Shown here piece by piece: positions 1-6,522 of a stretch of 44,413 nt of DNA (positions are counted from its first letter, which is position 1; every line of letters starts with the position of its first letter). The position numbers and the translations under genes were made by a program. This DNA comes from Methanobrevibacter sp. (GTDB lineage: Archaea > Methanobacteriota > Methanobacteria > Methanobacteriales > Methanobacteriaceae). Below the pieces are notes generated by a model. The model searched no databases. It saw only the letters and a list, made by a program, of their open reading frames with translations, and had not been told where the DNA came from. The stretch covers positions 1 to 44,413 of the forward strand of contig JAGCBE010000117.1 of NCBI GenBank assembly GCA_017652345.1, given 5' to 3'.

Positions 1-278
1 TTCAAAGGTTCCTTTCCGTCCTTTTCAAACTTGAAATATGTGTTGTTGTCTCCCGAAGAATATGCTGGACTATACCAACAAACAGGATATTGGTTTTCAG
101 CACAGAAACGATAAACTTTTTCTTCGTTGCTAAGTTCATCAAAATCTTTGCGAACAATTTTATTCAATCGTCTAATCATTTGTTCTTCTTTCGGGTCCAA
201 TTGGAACTTTTCGCCTCGAGCATAAACTGACCAGTCAAGAAACATTTCAATTTCTTCTTCTGTAAAAGTATAAGTCAT
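1..278 (-). CDS. Hypothetical protein, 3' end cut by the window
   Basis: An open frame of 92 codons starts at the ATG at 278 and runs off the left edge without a stop. A near-perfect Shine-Dalgarno site (AAGGAGG) lies six bases before the ATG. The visible part begins MTYTFTEEEIEMFLDW and is acidic and aromatic, with no motif I recognise. It follows the gene ending at 288 by nine bases, so the two probably share the promoter at 1097-1125. No function is proposed. Confidence 0.75.
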   Translation of the reverse strand, partial: MTYTFTEEEIEMFLDWSVYARGEKFQLDPKEEQMIRRLNKIVRKDFDELSNEEKVYRFCAENQYPVCWYSPAYSSGDNNTYFKFEKDGKEPL

Positions 279-287
279 AATTCCTCC

Positions 288-1076
288 TTATGGTACATAA
301 AGAATTGTTGGATTATCCTTGTGAATACTTACACATGGAAGGTTAATCTTATTTTTCTTACAGAACTGTTCCCAAAGACCAAGTCTAGGTTTTGTACCAG
401 CATCTTTAGCCTTTTGAATTTCATTTGCATTTGGTACATGACTAAATGCATCACGATTGAATGGTTTGCAGATAATGTGCTTACCACTCTTCGTGGGAAC
501 AATGAAAAATTCACCCTTGATCTTTTTTCGGGCTTCTTCTTTGCTTAAGCCTAAATCCATGTAACTTTTAATATTTTTGTCATATGGCGAACAATTCAAA
601 ATCATATCCTTGATTTCTTCTTCATAAGGCAGGTATTCCTTATCAAGGTCAAGCAGCCATGTTTTGTTCTTACCAGCACAATTTGCCACACCACAAGCAC
701 TTGAAATCAGATGATATGGAGAAGCATAAGTTTCGCCACTATCTACCTGGTCGGCAATATGTTTGAGAATTTTTGTGGTAATATTTTTGTAAGAACGCTT
801 GTTCAGACGAATGTATGCACGAACATTGAATGTCTTACAGAATGTTTTAACATCGTCTTCAATATCGTCAAGATGTTGGAGGTCCTTAACAAGATAGTCC
901 TTGATACTGCGACTATGCATATTGCCGTGGTACTTCTTGTCTTTCTTACCATCAATCAGTGGGTCATCTGCTTGTCTACGAAGAAGTTGCAGATAAAAGC
1001 AATCTCCATCTTTCCATTTACCACCATTGATTTCCTTTTCAAGGTATGAACGAATAAGTTTAAAGTTATCTACCAT
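288..1076 (-). CDS. Hypothetical protein, possible primase-polymerase (AEP) fold
   Basis: 262 aa, first gene after the promoter at 1097-1125. Residues 139-147 read TWLLDLDKE, resembling the hDhD metal-binding motif of archaeo-eukaryotic primases. Residues 195-206 read TKSGKHIICKPF, resembling their SxH motif followed by a PF(N/D) stretch. The first 120 residues are charged and helical. If the assignment holds, the protein would act in phage replication or repair as a small primase-like nucleotidyltransferase. The motif order and spacing fit, but overall similarity is not visible by eye, so the family call is an inference. It lacks any obvious helicase or zinc domain. Confidence 0.6.
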   Translation of the reverse strand: MVDNFKLIRSYLEKEINGGKWKDGDCFYLQLLRRQADDPLIDGKKDKKYHGNMHSRSIKDYLVKDLQHLDDIEDDVKTFCKTFNVRAYIRLNKRSYKNITTKILKHIADQVDSGETYASPYHLISSACGVANCAGKNKTWLLDLDKEYLPYEEEIKDMILNCSPYDKNIKSYMDLGLSKEEARKKIKGEFFIVPTKSGKHIICKPFNRDAFSHVPNANEIQKAKDAGTKPRLGLWEQFCKKNKINLPCVSIHKDNPTILYVP

Positions 1077-1096
1077 TTATTACCTCACTTTTTACA

Positions 1097-1125
1097 AATA
1101 TATAAAAATCCATTGATTCTGTCAA
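1097..1125 (-). promoter_or_regulatory. Promoter overlapping a terminator hairpin
   Basis: Minus strand: -35 TTGACA (1120-1125), 17-base spacer, -10 TATATT (1097-1102). A 12-bp perfect stem (1105-1116 with 1122-1133, five-base loop) followed by a T run overlaps the -35 box. The element can therefore end the operon above and start transcription of the gene at 1076. Confidence 0.8.
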
Positions 1126-1157
1126 TGGATTTTAACTTAAATATTGTAATAAAAAAT

Positions 1158-1307
1158 TTACACTATATTACATCTGTGCAGAAATAAAAATACCAATAAA
1201 CCAATAGTACCAAGACCCAACAAGAATAATGTCAAGTCATAGTTAAAACTAGACTCATCCCATGAAGTAATTATTGGTTTCTGTTTTTGTTCTTTTTTCT
1301 TCTTCAT
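1158..1307 (-). CDS. Small single-pass membrane protein (49 aa)
   Basis: 49 aa. A lysine-rich start (MKKKKEQKQKP) is followed by a hydrophobic segment at about residues 25-43 (leucine, glycine and phenylalanine rich) and a short HRCNIV end. The positive N-terminus suggests an N-in topology. It is the last gene of the long operon running from about 5060; its stop is just before the hairpin at 1105-1133. The start lies eight bases below the previous stop, with no clear Shine-Dalgarno site. Function unknown. Confidence 0.6.
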   Translation of the reverse strand: MKKKKEQKQKPIITSWDESSFNYDLTLFLLGLGTIGLLVFLFLHRCNIV

Positions 1308-1314
1308 ATAGTAT

Positions 1315-1659
1315 TTATGAAAAGTCTTTACTTAAGTCTTGTTTCTTCTTATGTATTTTTTGTTTTTTCATATAAATTTCAAGAAAATTAGCTTGTCTAA
1401 TATAGGCATCAAAATAGTAATCCAAGTCTTTTATATCAAATTCATTTAGTTCTTTACACATTGCTATGGCTGAAGATATTTCGTAATCATACCATTTAAC
1501 CAATCTGAAAACTGTAAGAATCCACTTACCATAGTAATTTCTTTTCAGCTCTAATGCTAAATGACCACAACAATAATATTCAATTGAATTTTTAGTATTA
1601 ATCGGTATTTTCTTAATGTCTTTGTCACTTAGCCAGTTTTCAAATTCTTCTAAAGTCAT
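1315..1659 (-). CDS. DF-tail family small protein
   Basis: 114 aa, starting inside the end of the PQ-loop gene (ATGA overlap at 1656-1659). An N-terminal helix is followed by a tyrosine- and cysteine-rich middle (IEYYCCGHLALELK) and a lysine-rich C-terminal helix ending KKKQDLSKDFS. The final LSKDF matches the tail shared by about 33 proteins in this window. Here the tail codons are too far (about 19 bases) from the next ATG to be its ribosome-binding site, so the tail is not explained by translation coupling. Function unknown. Confidence 0.7.
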   Translation of the reverse strand: MTLEEFENWLSDKDIKKIPINTKNSIEYYCCGHLALELKRNYYGKWILTVFRLVKWYDYEISSAIAMCKELNEFDIKDLDYYFDAYIRQANFLEIYMKKQKIHKKKQDLSKDFS

Positions 1660-1853
1660 TTATCATATTTCCTTTTTATCACAAGTAATATAATTATCAA
1701 AGTTAATGCTGTTCCATAATTGAAATATTGAGGCCACTGCCAATATCCACTAATGTAATTCGTTCCAAAGATATAAATTGCTGAAAATATGTTTCCAAAT
1801 ATTGACAGAATTATATAGAATAAACTTATATCATTCGTGGATTTTGTTTTCAA
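1656..1853 (-). CDS. PQ-loop / SemiSWEET-like membrane protein, start uncertain
   Basis: The only ordinary start in frame is the TTG at 1853, giving 65 aa (LKTKSTNDISLFYII...). The same frame is open upstream to 1925, and that part encodes LHYFGILGAICF...LPQVIKAL. Together they form the SemiSWEET pattern: helix, PQ motif, TKSTNDIS, second helix, and a third helix starting with FN. SemiSWEETs are sugar-transporting three-helix proteins of about 85-95 aa that work as dimers. An ATG overlaps the stop of the preceding gene (TAATG at 1926) but lies one base out of frame. The gene may be frameshifted, use programmed slippage, or start at a non-canonical codon. The family call is by motif. Confidence 0.6.
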   Translation of the reverse strand: MKTKSTNDISLFYIILSIFGNIFSAIYIFGTNYISGYWQWPQYFNYGTALTLIIILLVIKRKYDK

Positions 1854-1925
1854 TGCTTTAATGACCTGGGGTAAAGCACACGAAGCAAAACAAATGGCAC
1901 CTAAAATACCGAAATAGTGTAAGCA

Positions 1926-2435
1926 TTAATCATCGTCTCCCAAAGCAAACATTGTTAATTTATTATCTACGATATATTTTATAAGGTCAGATTGACCACC
2001 ACCAGCTTTAGCCATATCCACATCAGTAATTCTAACTAAATCAGGGTCTTGATTACATCTATTGATAGCTTTTACAACAGCAAAATCTTTAGCTTCAGCA
2101 CGAAGTTCTTCTAATGATTTTTCATTGCAATAATAAACATACTTATCAGCAATTTCAGCTTCCTTAATTGCGATATAATCCATGTCAGGTTCTGTCAATC
2201 CATGAATAGTATCATTTATAATCTTAAAATGTTTTGAACCATCTTTAAGTAAATGTTTCAATCTATATGGTTTTAAAAAATCGTCTGACAATACAAAGAA
2301 ATCGTCAAACAATCTTTTTCCATAAGTAGACAAATATTCACGCTGTGCCAAATACATCAAACAGTATAATTTCTTCAAAGTTATTGGATTGTCTTTCAAA
2401 ATATAAAGAACCAATTGTAACTCAGAATTTTTCAT
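1926..2435 (-). CDS. Panacea (SocA/DUF4065-like) domain protein
   Basis: 169 aa. The N-terminal part has the Panacea/SocA pattern: LKKLYCLMYLAQREYLSTYG (residues about 20-39) followed by KRLFDDFFV, corresponding to the family's K-L-x-Y-x-AQ...YG-x-x-L-F-D-D signature. Family members include the antitoxin/protease adaptor SocA and antitoxins of many toxin-antitoxin pairs. The C-terminal half is acidic and ends DDD. Its neighbours are tiny membrane peptides (2422-2580 and 2577-2651), the sort of partner a toxin-antitoxin pair could have, but no known toxin is recognisable. A role as a phage antitoxin or adaptor is inferred from the domain only. Confidence 0.65.
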   Translation of the reverse strand: MKNSELQLVLYILKDNPITLKKLYCLMYLAQREYLSTYGKRLFDDFFVLSDDFLKPYRLKHLLKDGSKHFKIINDTIHGLTEPDMDYIAIKEAEIADKYVYYCNEKSLEELRAEAKDFAVVKAINRCNQDPDLVRITDVDMAKAGGGQSDLIKYIVDNKLTMFALGDDD

Positions 2436-2580
2436 TGATTTTATTTATCACTCCAATAAAGACTGTTGCAAACAAAGCATACATGAAGTATGCCCAGATA
2501 GGCATTGAATACTGAATGATTAATGAGAATATCACCACAGCAATCAATGAATTAATATACAATAAAAGAAATGTTCTCAT
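2422..2580 (-). CDS. Small two-helix membrane protein (52 aa)
   Basis: 52 aa, beginning MRTFLLLYINSLIAVVIF. It has two hydrophobic segments (about residues 4-22 and 27-43) joined at QYSMPIW, with a charged end (NKINEKF). Its start overlaps the stop of the 24-aa gene (ATGA), and its stop lies 14 bases inside the Panacea gene. The tight coupling on both sides supports its being real. It could be a holin-like or toxin-like membrane peptide; nothing specific identifies it. Confidence 0.6.
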   Translation of the reverse strand: MRTFLLLYINSLIAVVIFSLIIQYSMPIWAYFMYALFATVFIGVINKINEKF

Positions 2581-2651
2581 AGGATTATCCACAAGATTAA
2601 AACAATTGAAATTAATATAGCAATTTTTGCCAATAAATCATCTAGCTTCAT
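2577..2651 (-). CDS. Tiny membrane peptide (24 aa)
   Basis: 24 codons: a short MKLDDLLAK start followed by an uninterrupted hydrophobic helix (IAILISIVLILWIIL). The start overlaps the stop of the gene ending at 2648, and the stop overlaps the next start, both as ATGA. Such double coupling is unlikely by chance in this compact operon. Size and composition recall type I toxin peptides or small membrane-protein regulators, but no family can be assigned. Confidence 0.45.
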   Translation of the reverse strand: MKLDDLLAKIAILISIVLILWIIL

Positions 2652-2830
2652 TTTATTGTTTTAGTTTTATCTTTTTCTACGGATTCTATACTAAATTGAG
2701 TATCATAAGAACTTCTTATGAACTCGGACAATTCTTTCTTAACTTGTTCAGTTGATTCTCCATATCTCTTAAAAATCAATGGTTCACCATTCATAACAAC
2801 TAAACAAATATATCTAATTTTTTCAGACAT
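2648..2830 (-). CDS. Hypothetical protein (60 aa)
   Basis: 60 aa, starting MSEKIRYICLVVMNGEPLIF. It predicts as a beta hairpin followed by a helix containing STEQVKKELSEFIRSSY, ending in KDKTKTIK. The start overlaps the preceding gene by eight bases. The compact layout (short strands, then an amphipathic helix) resembles small phage regulatory proteins, but no known family is evident. Confidence 0.65.
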   Translation of the reverse strand: MSEKIRYICLVVMNGEPLIFKRYGESTEQVKKELSEFIRSSYDTQFSIESVEKDKTKTIK

Positions 2831-3317
2831 AAAAACTCACTTCACCTGAAATACTACAATGAATATTATCTAAGATTATAACATCTTTATCAGTCTTAAT
2901 TTCTTCTGGTTTTACAGGTTTAATTATACAAGTTGAACCTTGACCATACAATATACAAACCAATGTATATTTGTTCTTATACTTCAAATAAATGTTATAG
3001 TTTTCAAAACCATCTGATTGGTCAAAATAACAGAATGAATAAAAGACTTTATTACTCAAACTAGTATAAAAGAAATCAAAAATTTTAGAAATATAGTTTC
3101 TATCTTTACCTTTATAATTATAGAGAAAAGATTCTTCTTCAAACGATTTTTCGTGTTCTACAATTTCACGAAGTTTACCTATAACTATATTTGTGTCTTG
3201 CCAAAGTCTTATACAATTGTCAAAATTACCAATTGACTTTTCACGAACAATAAACTTATATGGTTTATTGCCACCAGTGATTTTATCCAATAATTCTAAT
3301 GACTTGGTATCTTGCAT
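2823..3317 (-). CDS. Hypothetical protein (164 aa)
   Basis: I place the start at the ATG at 3317 (MQDTKSLELLDK), one base after the stop of the lipoprotein gene, rather than at an in-frame ATG at 3374 that would overlap most of that gene. The protein is rich in tyrosine, phenylalanine and lysine, with a mainly beta C-terminal half (YNIYLKYKNKYTLVCILYG). No motif is recognised. There is no good Shine-Dalgarno site before 3317, so translation is probably coupled to the lipoprotein. Confidence 0.6.
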   Translation of the reverse strand: MQDTKSLELLDKITGGNKPYKFIVREKSIGNFDNCIRLWQDTNIVIGKLREIVEHEKSFEEESFLYNYKGKDRNYISKIFDFFYTSLSNKVFYSFCYFDQSDGFENYNIYLKYKNKYTLVCILYGQGSTCIIKPVKPEEIKTDKDVIILDNIHCSISGEVSFYV

Positions 3318-3318
3318 A

Positions 3319-3462
3319 TTAATAAATCGTATAGGTCTGATTTCCACAATCCATTTGAGTTGAATCTGCATCAACTATTTGACAATTATTAATCGGTGCA
3401 TTGGTTGTACTTTCGGCACATCCAAAAATCAATAAAACTATGAAAATCAATAACCACTTCAT
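3319..3462 (-). CDS. Small predicted lipoprotein (47 aa)
   Basis: 47 aa. MKWLLIFIVLLIFGC is a short signal peptide with a lipobox (IFG|C), giving a mature peptide of about 33 residues starting CAESTTNAP and containing two further cysteines. It would be lipid-anchored in the periplasmic membrane of a Gram-negative host. Small phage lipoproteins of this kind include superinfection-exclusion proteins (T5 Llp) and o-spanins; no i-spanin partner is visible next to it. The start is two bases below the stop of the gene at 3465. Confidence 0.65.
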   Translation of the reverse strand: MKWLLIFIVLLIFGCAESTTNAPINNCQIVDADSTQMDCGNQTYTIY

Positions 3463-3464
3463 AT

Positions 3465-3956
3465 TTATTTCAATTCCTTAGCCATCTTTTCCAATGAACC
3501 ATCTTCAATGGCTTGTTTGAGTTTCAATCCAATATACTTATGAATTGACATTCCTTCATTATTGGCTACTTTCTTCAATCGTTCCAATTCATCTGTAGTC
3601 AATTCAATATCAACTTTTTCCATTCCATCTTCAATGAGTTCAACGCCGATTTCTTCCAACCATCTACGAGCAACTTCATTTTCAATCTGACAACCCTTAG
3701 ATTCCTTCCAACCAGGTACGAAATAGATAATTTCAGCACCTGCCATATTGGACAATGCTTGACCCAATAGATTTACTGCACTAACAGCATTGTATTCTGT
3801 TTCACCTTGTGGCTTGAACGAATCAATTACCACGATTTCATTGTCTGGGTAAACAGATGAAATATATTCAACTGCTTTCTTCCTTGTTTCCAAAATGGTT
3901 TCATCAGACAAACCACTCATTGGTTGTGAAATAAAAAGTCTCTTTATAGGCTTCAT
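3465..3956 (-). CDS. DUF4406 / nucleoside 2-deoxyribosyltransferase-like protein
   Basis: 163 aa. Residues 6-17 (RLFISQPMSGLS) and the stretch MAGAEIIYFVPGWKESKGCQIE with following EVARR match the DUF4406 pattern. That family has the nucleoside 2-deoxyribosyltransferase fold; the GC-x-x-E segment lies where the catalytic glutamate is found. The last 50 residues (IELTTDELERLKKVANNEG...) look like an added helical, ribbon-helix-helix-like segment. It may act on nucleotides or bind a nucleotide signal. Start is ATGA-coupled to the neighbour or close to it. The fold call is fairly safe, the activity is not. Confidence 0.7.
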   Translation of the reverse strand: MKPIKRLFISQPMSGLSDETILETRKKAVEYISSVYPDNEIVVIDSFKPQGETEYNAVSAVNLLGQALSNMAGAEIIYFVPGWKESKGCQIENEVARRWLEEIGVELIEDGMEKVDIELTTDELERLKKVANNEGMSIHKYIGLKLKQAIEDGSLEKMAKELK

Positions 3957-4273
3957 ACGAAATCTCTCTCAATTTTAATTTGGTTTTTTAATTGTAACAT
4001 TTGTTTATAAAGTTTTCTGTAATAGTGAATCCTACTTCTAAGTTCATCTAGACTTGTACAAGTATAACTATTTGTAGTGAACATCTGGAAATCACCAGTT
4101 GACATAATTTGAAAATAAATATCTTCTATGTAGAAAATACCACTATTATTGTCATTGGTTATTTTAATTTTCATATCACCAAGTGGTAAATATACTACTT
4201 TAGCCCTATTGTATTCTGAAGATTTACCAAATAATTCCCATAATTTTACAAATTCATTATAGTCTTTATCCAT
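3953..4273 (-). CDS. DF-tail family small protein
   Basis: 106 aa. A short N-terminal helix (MDKDYNEFVKLWELFGK), a beta-rich centre (GDMKIKITNDNNSGIFYIEDI) and a C-terminal helix ending QLKNQIKIERDFV. The terminal GTA-TGA overlaps the next ATG by four bases. It follows the 66-aa gene with an AAGGA site seven bases before the ATG. Fold layout and tail place it in the DF family; no function can be assigned. Confidence 0.7.
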   Translation of the reverse strand: MDKDYNEFVKLWELFGKSSEYNRAKVVYLPLGDMKIKITNDNNSGIFYIEDIYFQIMSTGDFQMFTTNSYTCTSLDELRSRIHYYRKLYKQMLQLKNQIKIERDFV

Positions 4274-4466
4274 CTACCAATCCTTCTTCTTTGCAAAATT
4301 GTTCCCATTCTTTATCAGTTATTTTTTGTTCGTCTTTTTGTGGTTTTTCTTCGTCTGGAGAATCACCAACAAAACCACAACCATTTGCATTTTCATATTC
4401 TTTAAAAGATTCTTTAAAAGATTTCTCTAATGCCTTCATTAATTCGTCATAGTCATTCATATTCAT
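4266..4466 (-). CDS. Small acidic protein (66 aa)
   Basis: I choose the ATG at 4466 (MNMNDYDELMKAL), because a GGAG site lies seven bases upstream; a longer frame reaching 4499 would overlap the preceding gene more. A glutamate-, asparagine- and glycine-containing acidic protein with PDEEKPQKDEQ and a helical end (DKEWEQFCKEEGLVDG). The C-terminal EWEQFC resembles LWEQFCKKN near the end of the gene at 288 and TWTEFCIEENL in the gene at 5399, which may be a small shared motif. Function unknown. Confidence 0.6.
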   Translation of the reverse strand: MNMNDYDELMKALEKSFKESFKEYENANGCGFVGDSPDEEKPQKDEQKITDKEWEQFCKEEGLVDG

Positions 4467-4905
4467 TACATTTCTCCAATAAACATTTCTTAAAATCATA
4501 GAAATTGTTTGATTTCAAACATTCCCTAATGCAAAGCTCTTGTGTGTCAGGGACCTTACTTGTGTCCGATACCATAATTGTATCATGCACAGTAACATAG
4601 ACAGTATCGTGTACTACTGACAAAGGCTCCTGTTTCTCATTTTTCTTTATCAATGCATAAGCAACACCATTACAATCATGTGGACTTATTCTACAATATT
4701 CTTTCAAATCGTTTATATCGCATTTTTCAGGTCTTCTATAACACATGTCTTGATAATAGTGTTCACTCATTTCTTTACATTTAACACCTTTTTCATCACA
4801 AGCATAGCTAATGATTCTTGGTAAAATTGCAGATACAAGAATACCAAGTACAACAATTACACACATCAATTCAATTACTGAACCGCGTTTCAAATTATGT
4901 TCCAT
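4453..4905 (-). CDS. Pilin-like membrane protein with HDT repeats
   Basis: 150 aa. The start MEHNLKRGSVIELMCVIVVL continues into a hydrophobic helix and then ILP. It closely resembles the class III (type IV prepilin) signal K-G-F-T-L-I-E-L-M-x-V-I, but is one residue short between the cleavage glycine and the conserved glutamate. The periplasmic part is cysteine rich (at least ten Cys) and carries a VVHDTVYVTVHDTIMVSDT repeat. It may mimic or co-assemble with host pili or pseudopili, or simply be a membrane anchor that converged on this form. The gene at 5775 has the same HDT repeat type. Confidence 0.65.
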   Translation of the reverse strand: MEHNLKRGSVIELMCVIVVLGILVSAILPRIISYACDEKGVKCKEMSEHYYQDMCYRRPEKCDINDLKEYCRISPHDCNGVAYALIKKNEKQEPLSVVHDTVYVTVHDTIMVSDTSKVPDTQELCIRECLKSNNFYDFKKCLLEKCNEYE

Positions 4906-5060
4906 AGTATTATACCGCCAATTAGTAGATAAAGTGATACAGTGATAATAATGTCTTTCTTATCAATGTTTTTGTATTGTTGAGTGACTTCCTTTGGATC
5001 TGTGGTAGGTCTAAATGTAAGGTCACATTTGTTATTCTTTTCTTCAGTGTACAATATCAT
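4890..5060 (-). CDS. Small tail-anchored membrane protein (56 aa)
   Basis: 56 aa. A soluble N-terminal part (MILYTEEKNNKCDLTFRP, then TTDPKEVTQQY) is followed by a single C-terminal hydrophobic helix from about residue 37 to the end (IIITVSLYLLIGGIILW). It would be a tail-anchored inner-membrane protein. It overlaps the start of the pilin-like gene by 16 bases. The -10 box at 5068-5073 is eight bases from the ATG, so the mRNA may be leaderless. Function unknown. Confidence 0.6.
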   Translation of the reverse strand: MILYTEEKNNKCDLTFRPTTDPKEVTQQYKNIDKKDIIITVSLYLLIGGIILWNII

Positions 5061-5067
5061 ATCAATC

Positions 5068-5073
5068 AATATA
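5068..5073 (-). promoter_or_regulatory. Candidate -10 box (TATATT) without a clear -35
   Basis: TATATT preceded by TTTTC, as in the other promoters here, lies eight bases before the ATG at 5060. No TTGACA is found 17 bases upstream (AATCAA instead). It is probably a weak promoter for the long operon 5060-1158. Confidence 0.4.
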
Positions 5074-5117
5074 GAAAATTTTTAACAGTTTTGATTTAAA
5101 ATATTGTAAATTTTATT

Positions 5118-5408
5118 TTATGTTGAACTGAATTCTTTTTCAATTTTTAATTTTCTTTTCAACATTTCATGATATTTGTAAGCCCAATTCTCCATTTCTA
5201 CATATAATTTCGGTTTATAGTAATAAAAATACCATAATGCATCAATAAGTGTTTTATTTGTTTCTGGAGCCATAGCCTGATATCCGATTTCATGCCAATA
5301 ATAATGCCACCAAATAAACCACCATTGGTTGTAGTAAACGAGTTCACCATGTTCTTCTTTAACAAGGATTCGTTTAAATCTCGGACAGTATTTCTTTATT
5401 ATTTGCAT
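5118..5408 (-). CDS. DF-tail family variant, tryptophan and tyrosine rich
   Basis: 96 aa, remarkable for its aromatic content: NQWWFIWWHYYWHEIGYQ holds ten aromatic or histidine residues in eighteen. The C-terminal helix ends KRKLKIEKEFSST, an IEKEF version of the family tail. It overlaps the preceding gene (5399) by ten bases and is the last gene before the promoter-like region at 5068. The aromatic stretch could bind membranes or carbohydrate; this is conjecture. Confidence 0.65.
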   Translation of the reverse strand: MQIIKKYCPRFKRILVKEEHGELVYYNQWWFIWWHYYWHEIGYQAMAPETNKTLIDALWYFYYYKPKLYVEMENWAYKYHEMLKRKLKIEKEFSST

Positions 5409-5785
5409 ATCTTTGTAACAACTCTATCCACAATTTCAAACTTATATTTTGAACTATCAAAATACAATGTACCAAGATTCTTTATAACATTATCAATCTT
5501 TTCAATGTACTTTGATTCAGCTGGGTGGTGTAATTGATAATCTTTCCATTGTTGGTCAGTGAAAAAATCTATGAACATAAATTCATACAAATTTTCTTCT
5601 ATACAAAATTCTGTCCATGTATCATTAACTTTTTTACCAGGAAAAGTAGAAAATATTAATGATATCTTATGTTTAAAATCCAGCTTCCAAAAAACGAAAA
5701 AGAAAAGTTTTAAAGTTTCAAAAACAACCTTCGTATAAAAGATATCAGATGGTCTTAAACCTTTTGGTCTTATTCTAAATCTCAT
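5399..5785 (-). CDS. Hypothetical protein (128 aa)
   Basis: 128 aa with an AAGGAA site before the ATG at 5785 and an eleven-base overlap with the HDT protein. Residues about 25-37 form a hydrophobic aromatic stretch (TLKLFFFVFWKLDF) that may be a membrane or core segment. TWTEFCIEENLYEF and FTDQQWKDYQLHHPAES follow. No family recognised. Confidence 0.65.
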   Translation of the reverse strand: MRFRIRPKGLRPSDIFYTKVVFETLKLFFFVFWKLDFKHKISLIFSTFPGKKVNDTWTEFCIEENLYEFMFIDFFTDQQWKDYQLHHPAESKYIEKIDNVIKNLGTLYFDSSKYKFEIVDRVVTKICK

Positions 5786-6251
5786 GATTTCCTTCTTTAA
5801 GTTTGATAATCCAATTTCCAGAACAATAAATCAATCCAGGTTTTTGCTGTAAATTATAAAGTTTTCCCTCACAACCAATAGAATAATTTTCTATGTCTTC
5901 AAAAGTCGGACCATATCCAACGAGTCTAACTCCATTGTTACTTGGTTCTAGAATTGGATAACCAACAAGAAATTTCTTTTTACTGAATTTTTCATCAGGT
6001 TTCTTATTGTCAATAATCATTGTATCAATCTTGATTACATCAGTCCCATCAATACTGATATTGACTGTGTCATGTATAATCTTAGTTATTTCAATTGTAT
6101 CGTGTACAACAGTTTCCAATGTTTGTGCAGCAGGAATTGTTTTCTTATCTGGTTCATTTTCCCATTCAGATATATCAGATGTAATCTTAATTACCATAAT
6201 GATAATAAAAGAACATACTAGAAACCAAAATGATTTCTTTAGAAAGTTCAT
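5775..6251 (-). CDS. Membrane-anchored periplasmic protein with HDT repeats
   Basis: 158 aa from the ATG at 6251 (MNFLKKSFWFLVCSFIIIMV), where GGGAGGA is well placed and the ATGA overlaps the preceding stop. A single N-terminal membrane helix is followed by a periplasmic linker holding VVHDTIEITKIIHDTVNISI, then a beta-rich domain with two cysteines near the C-terminus (IGCEGKLYN, IYCSGNWIIKL). HDT(V/I) repeats also occur in the pilin-like protein at 4453, which suggests a common partner or spacer role. Unknown function. Confidence 0.65.
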   Translation of the reverse strand: MNFLKKSFWFLVCSFIIIMVIKITSDISEWENEPDKKTIPAAQTLETVVHDTIEITKIIHDTVNISIDGTDVIKIDTMIIDNKKPDEKFSKKKFLVGYPILEPSNNGVRLVGYGPTFEDIENYSIGCEGKLYNLQQKPGLIYCSGNWIIKLKEGNHEI

Positions 6252-6487
6252 AGTTTCCTCCCACATTTAGGACATTTTTCAATTGCAGTTACAATGCTAT
6301 ATGGTTTACCTTCATTATCTAGAAATTCAACAATCAATTCTTTTTTATCAATTGATATGCAAACTTCTTTAAAATCTGAACGAATTATTGGTAAACTATC
6401 ACTACCTTGACAAAAAGGACATTTCTTTATATTGGCACCTTTTGGGTGGACTTCGTGTGTTTCATTATTTAAAGGATATTTAGACAT
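6248..6487 (-). CDS. Zinc-ribbon protein (Lar-like)
   Basis: 79 aa with two C-x-x-C knuckles: KKCPFCQGSDSLP at about residues 22-34 and EKCPKCGRKL at the C-terminus, separated by a beta-rich segment. The arrangement matches small zinc ribbons such as the Lar restriction-alleviation family, although no Lar-specific motif can be confirmed. The -10 box at 6494-6499 lies seven bases before the ATG and no Shine-Dalgarno is visible, so the transcript may start at the A of the ATG. Confidence 0.65.
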   Translation of the reverse strand: MSKYPLNNETHEVHPKGANIKKCPFCQGSDSLPIIRSDFKEVCISIDKKELIVEFLDNEGKPYSIVTAIEKCPKCGRKL

Positions 6488-6493
6488 AATCCA

Positions 6494-6522
6494 AATTTAA
6501 ATAAAAGACTTTCTTTTGTCAA
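6494..6522 (-). promoter_or_regulatory. Promoter, possibly giving a leaderless mRNA
   Basis: Minus strand: TTGACA (6517-6522), 17-base spacer, TAAATT (6494-6499). The predicted start of transcription falls on or next to the ATG at 6487. The -35 box overlaps the end of the small gene 6519-6659. Confidence 0.65.
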
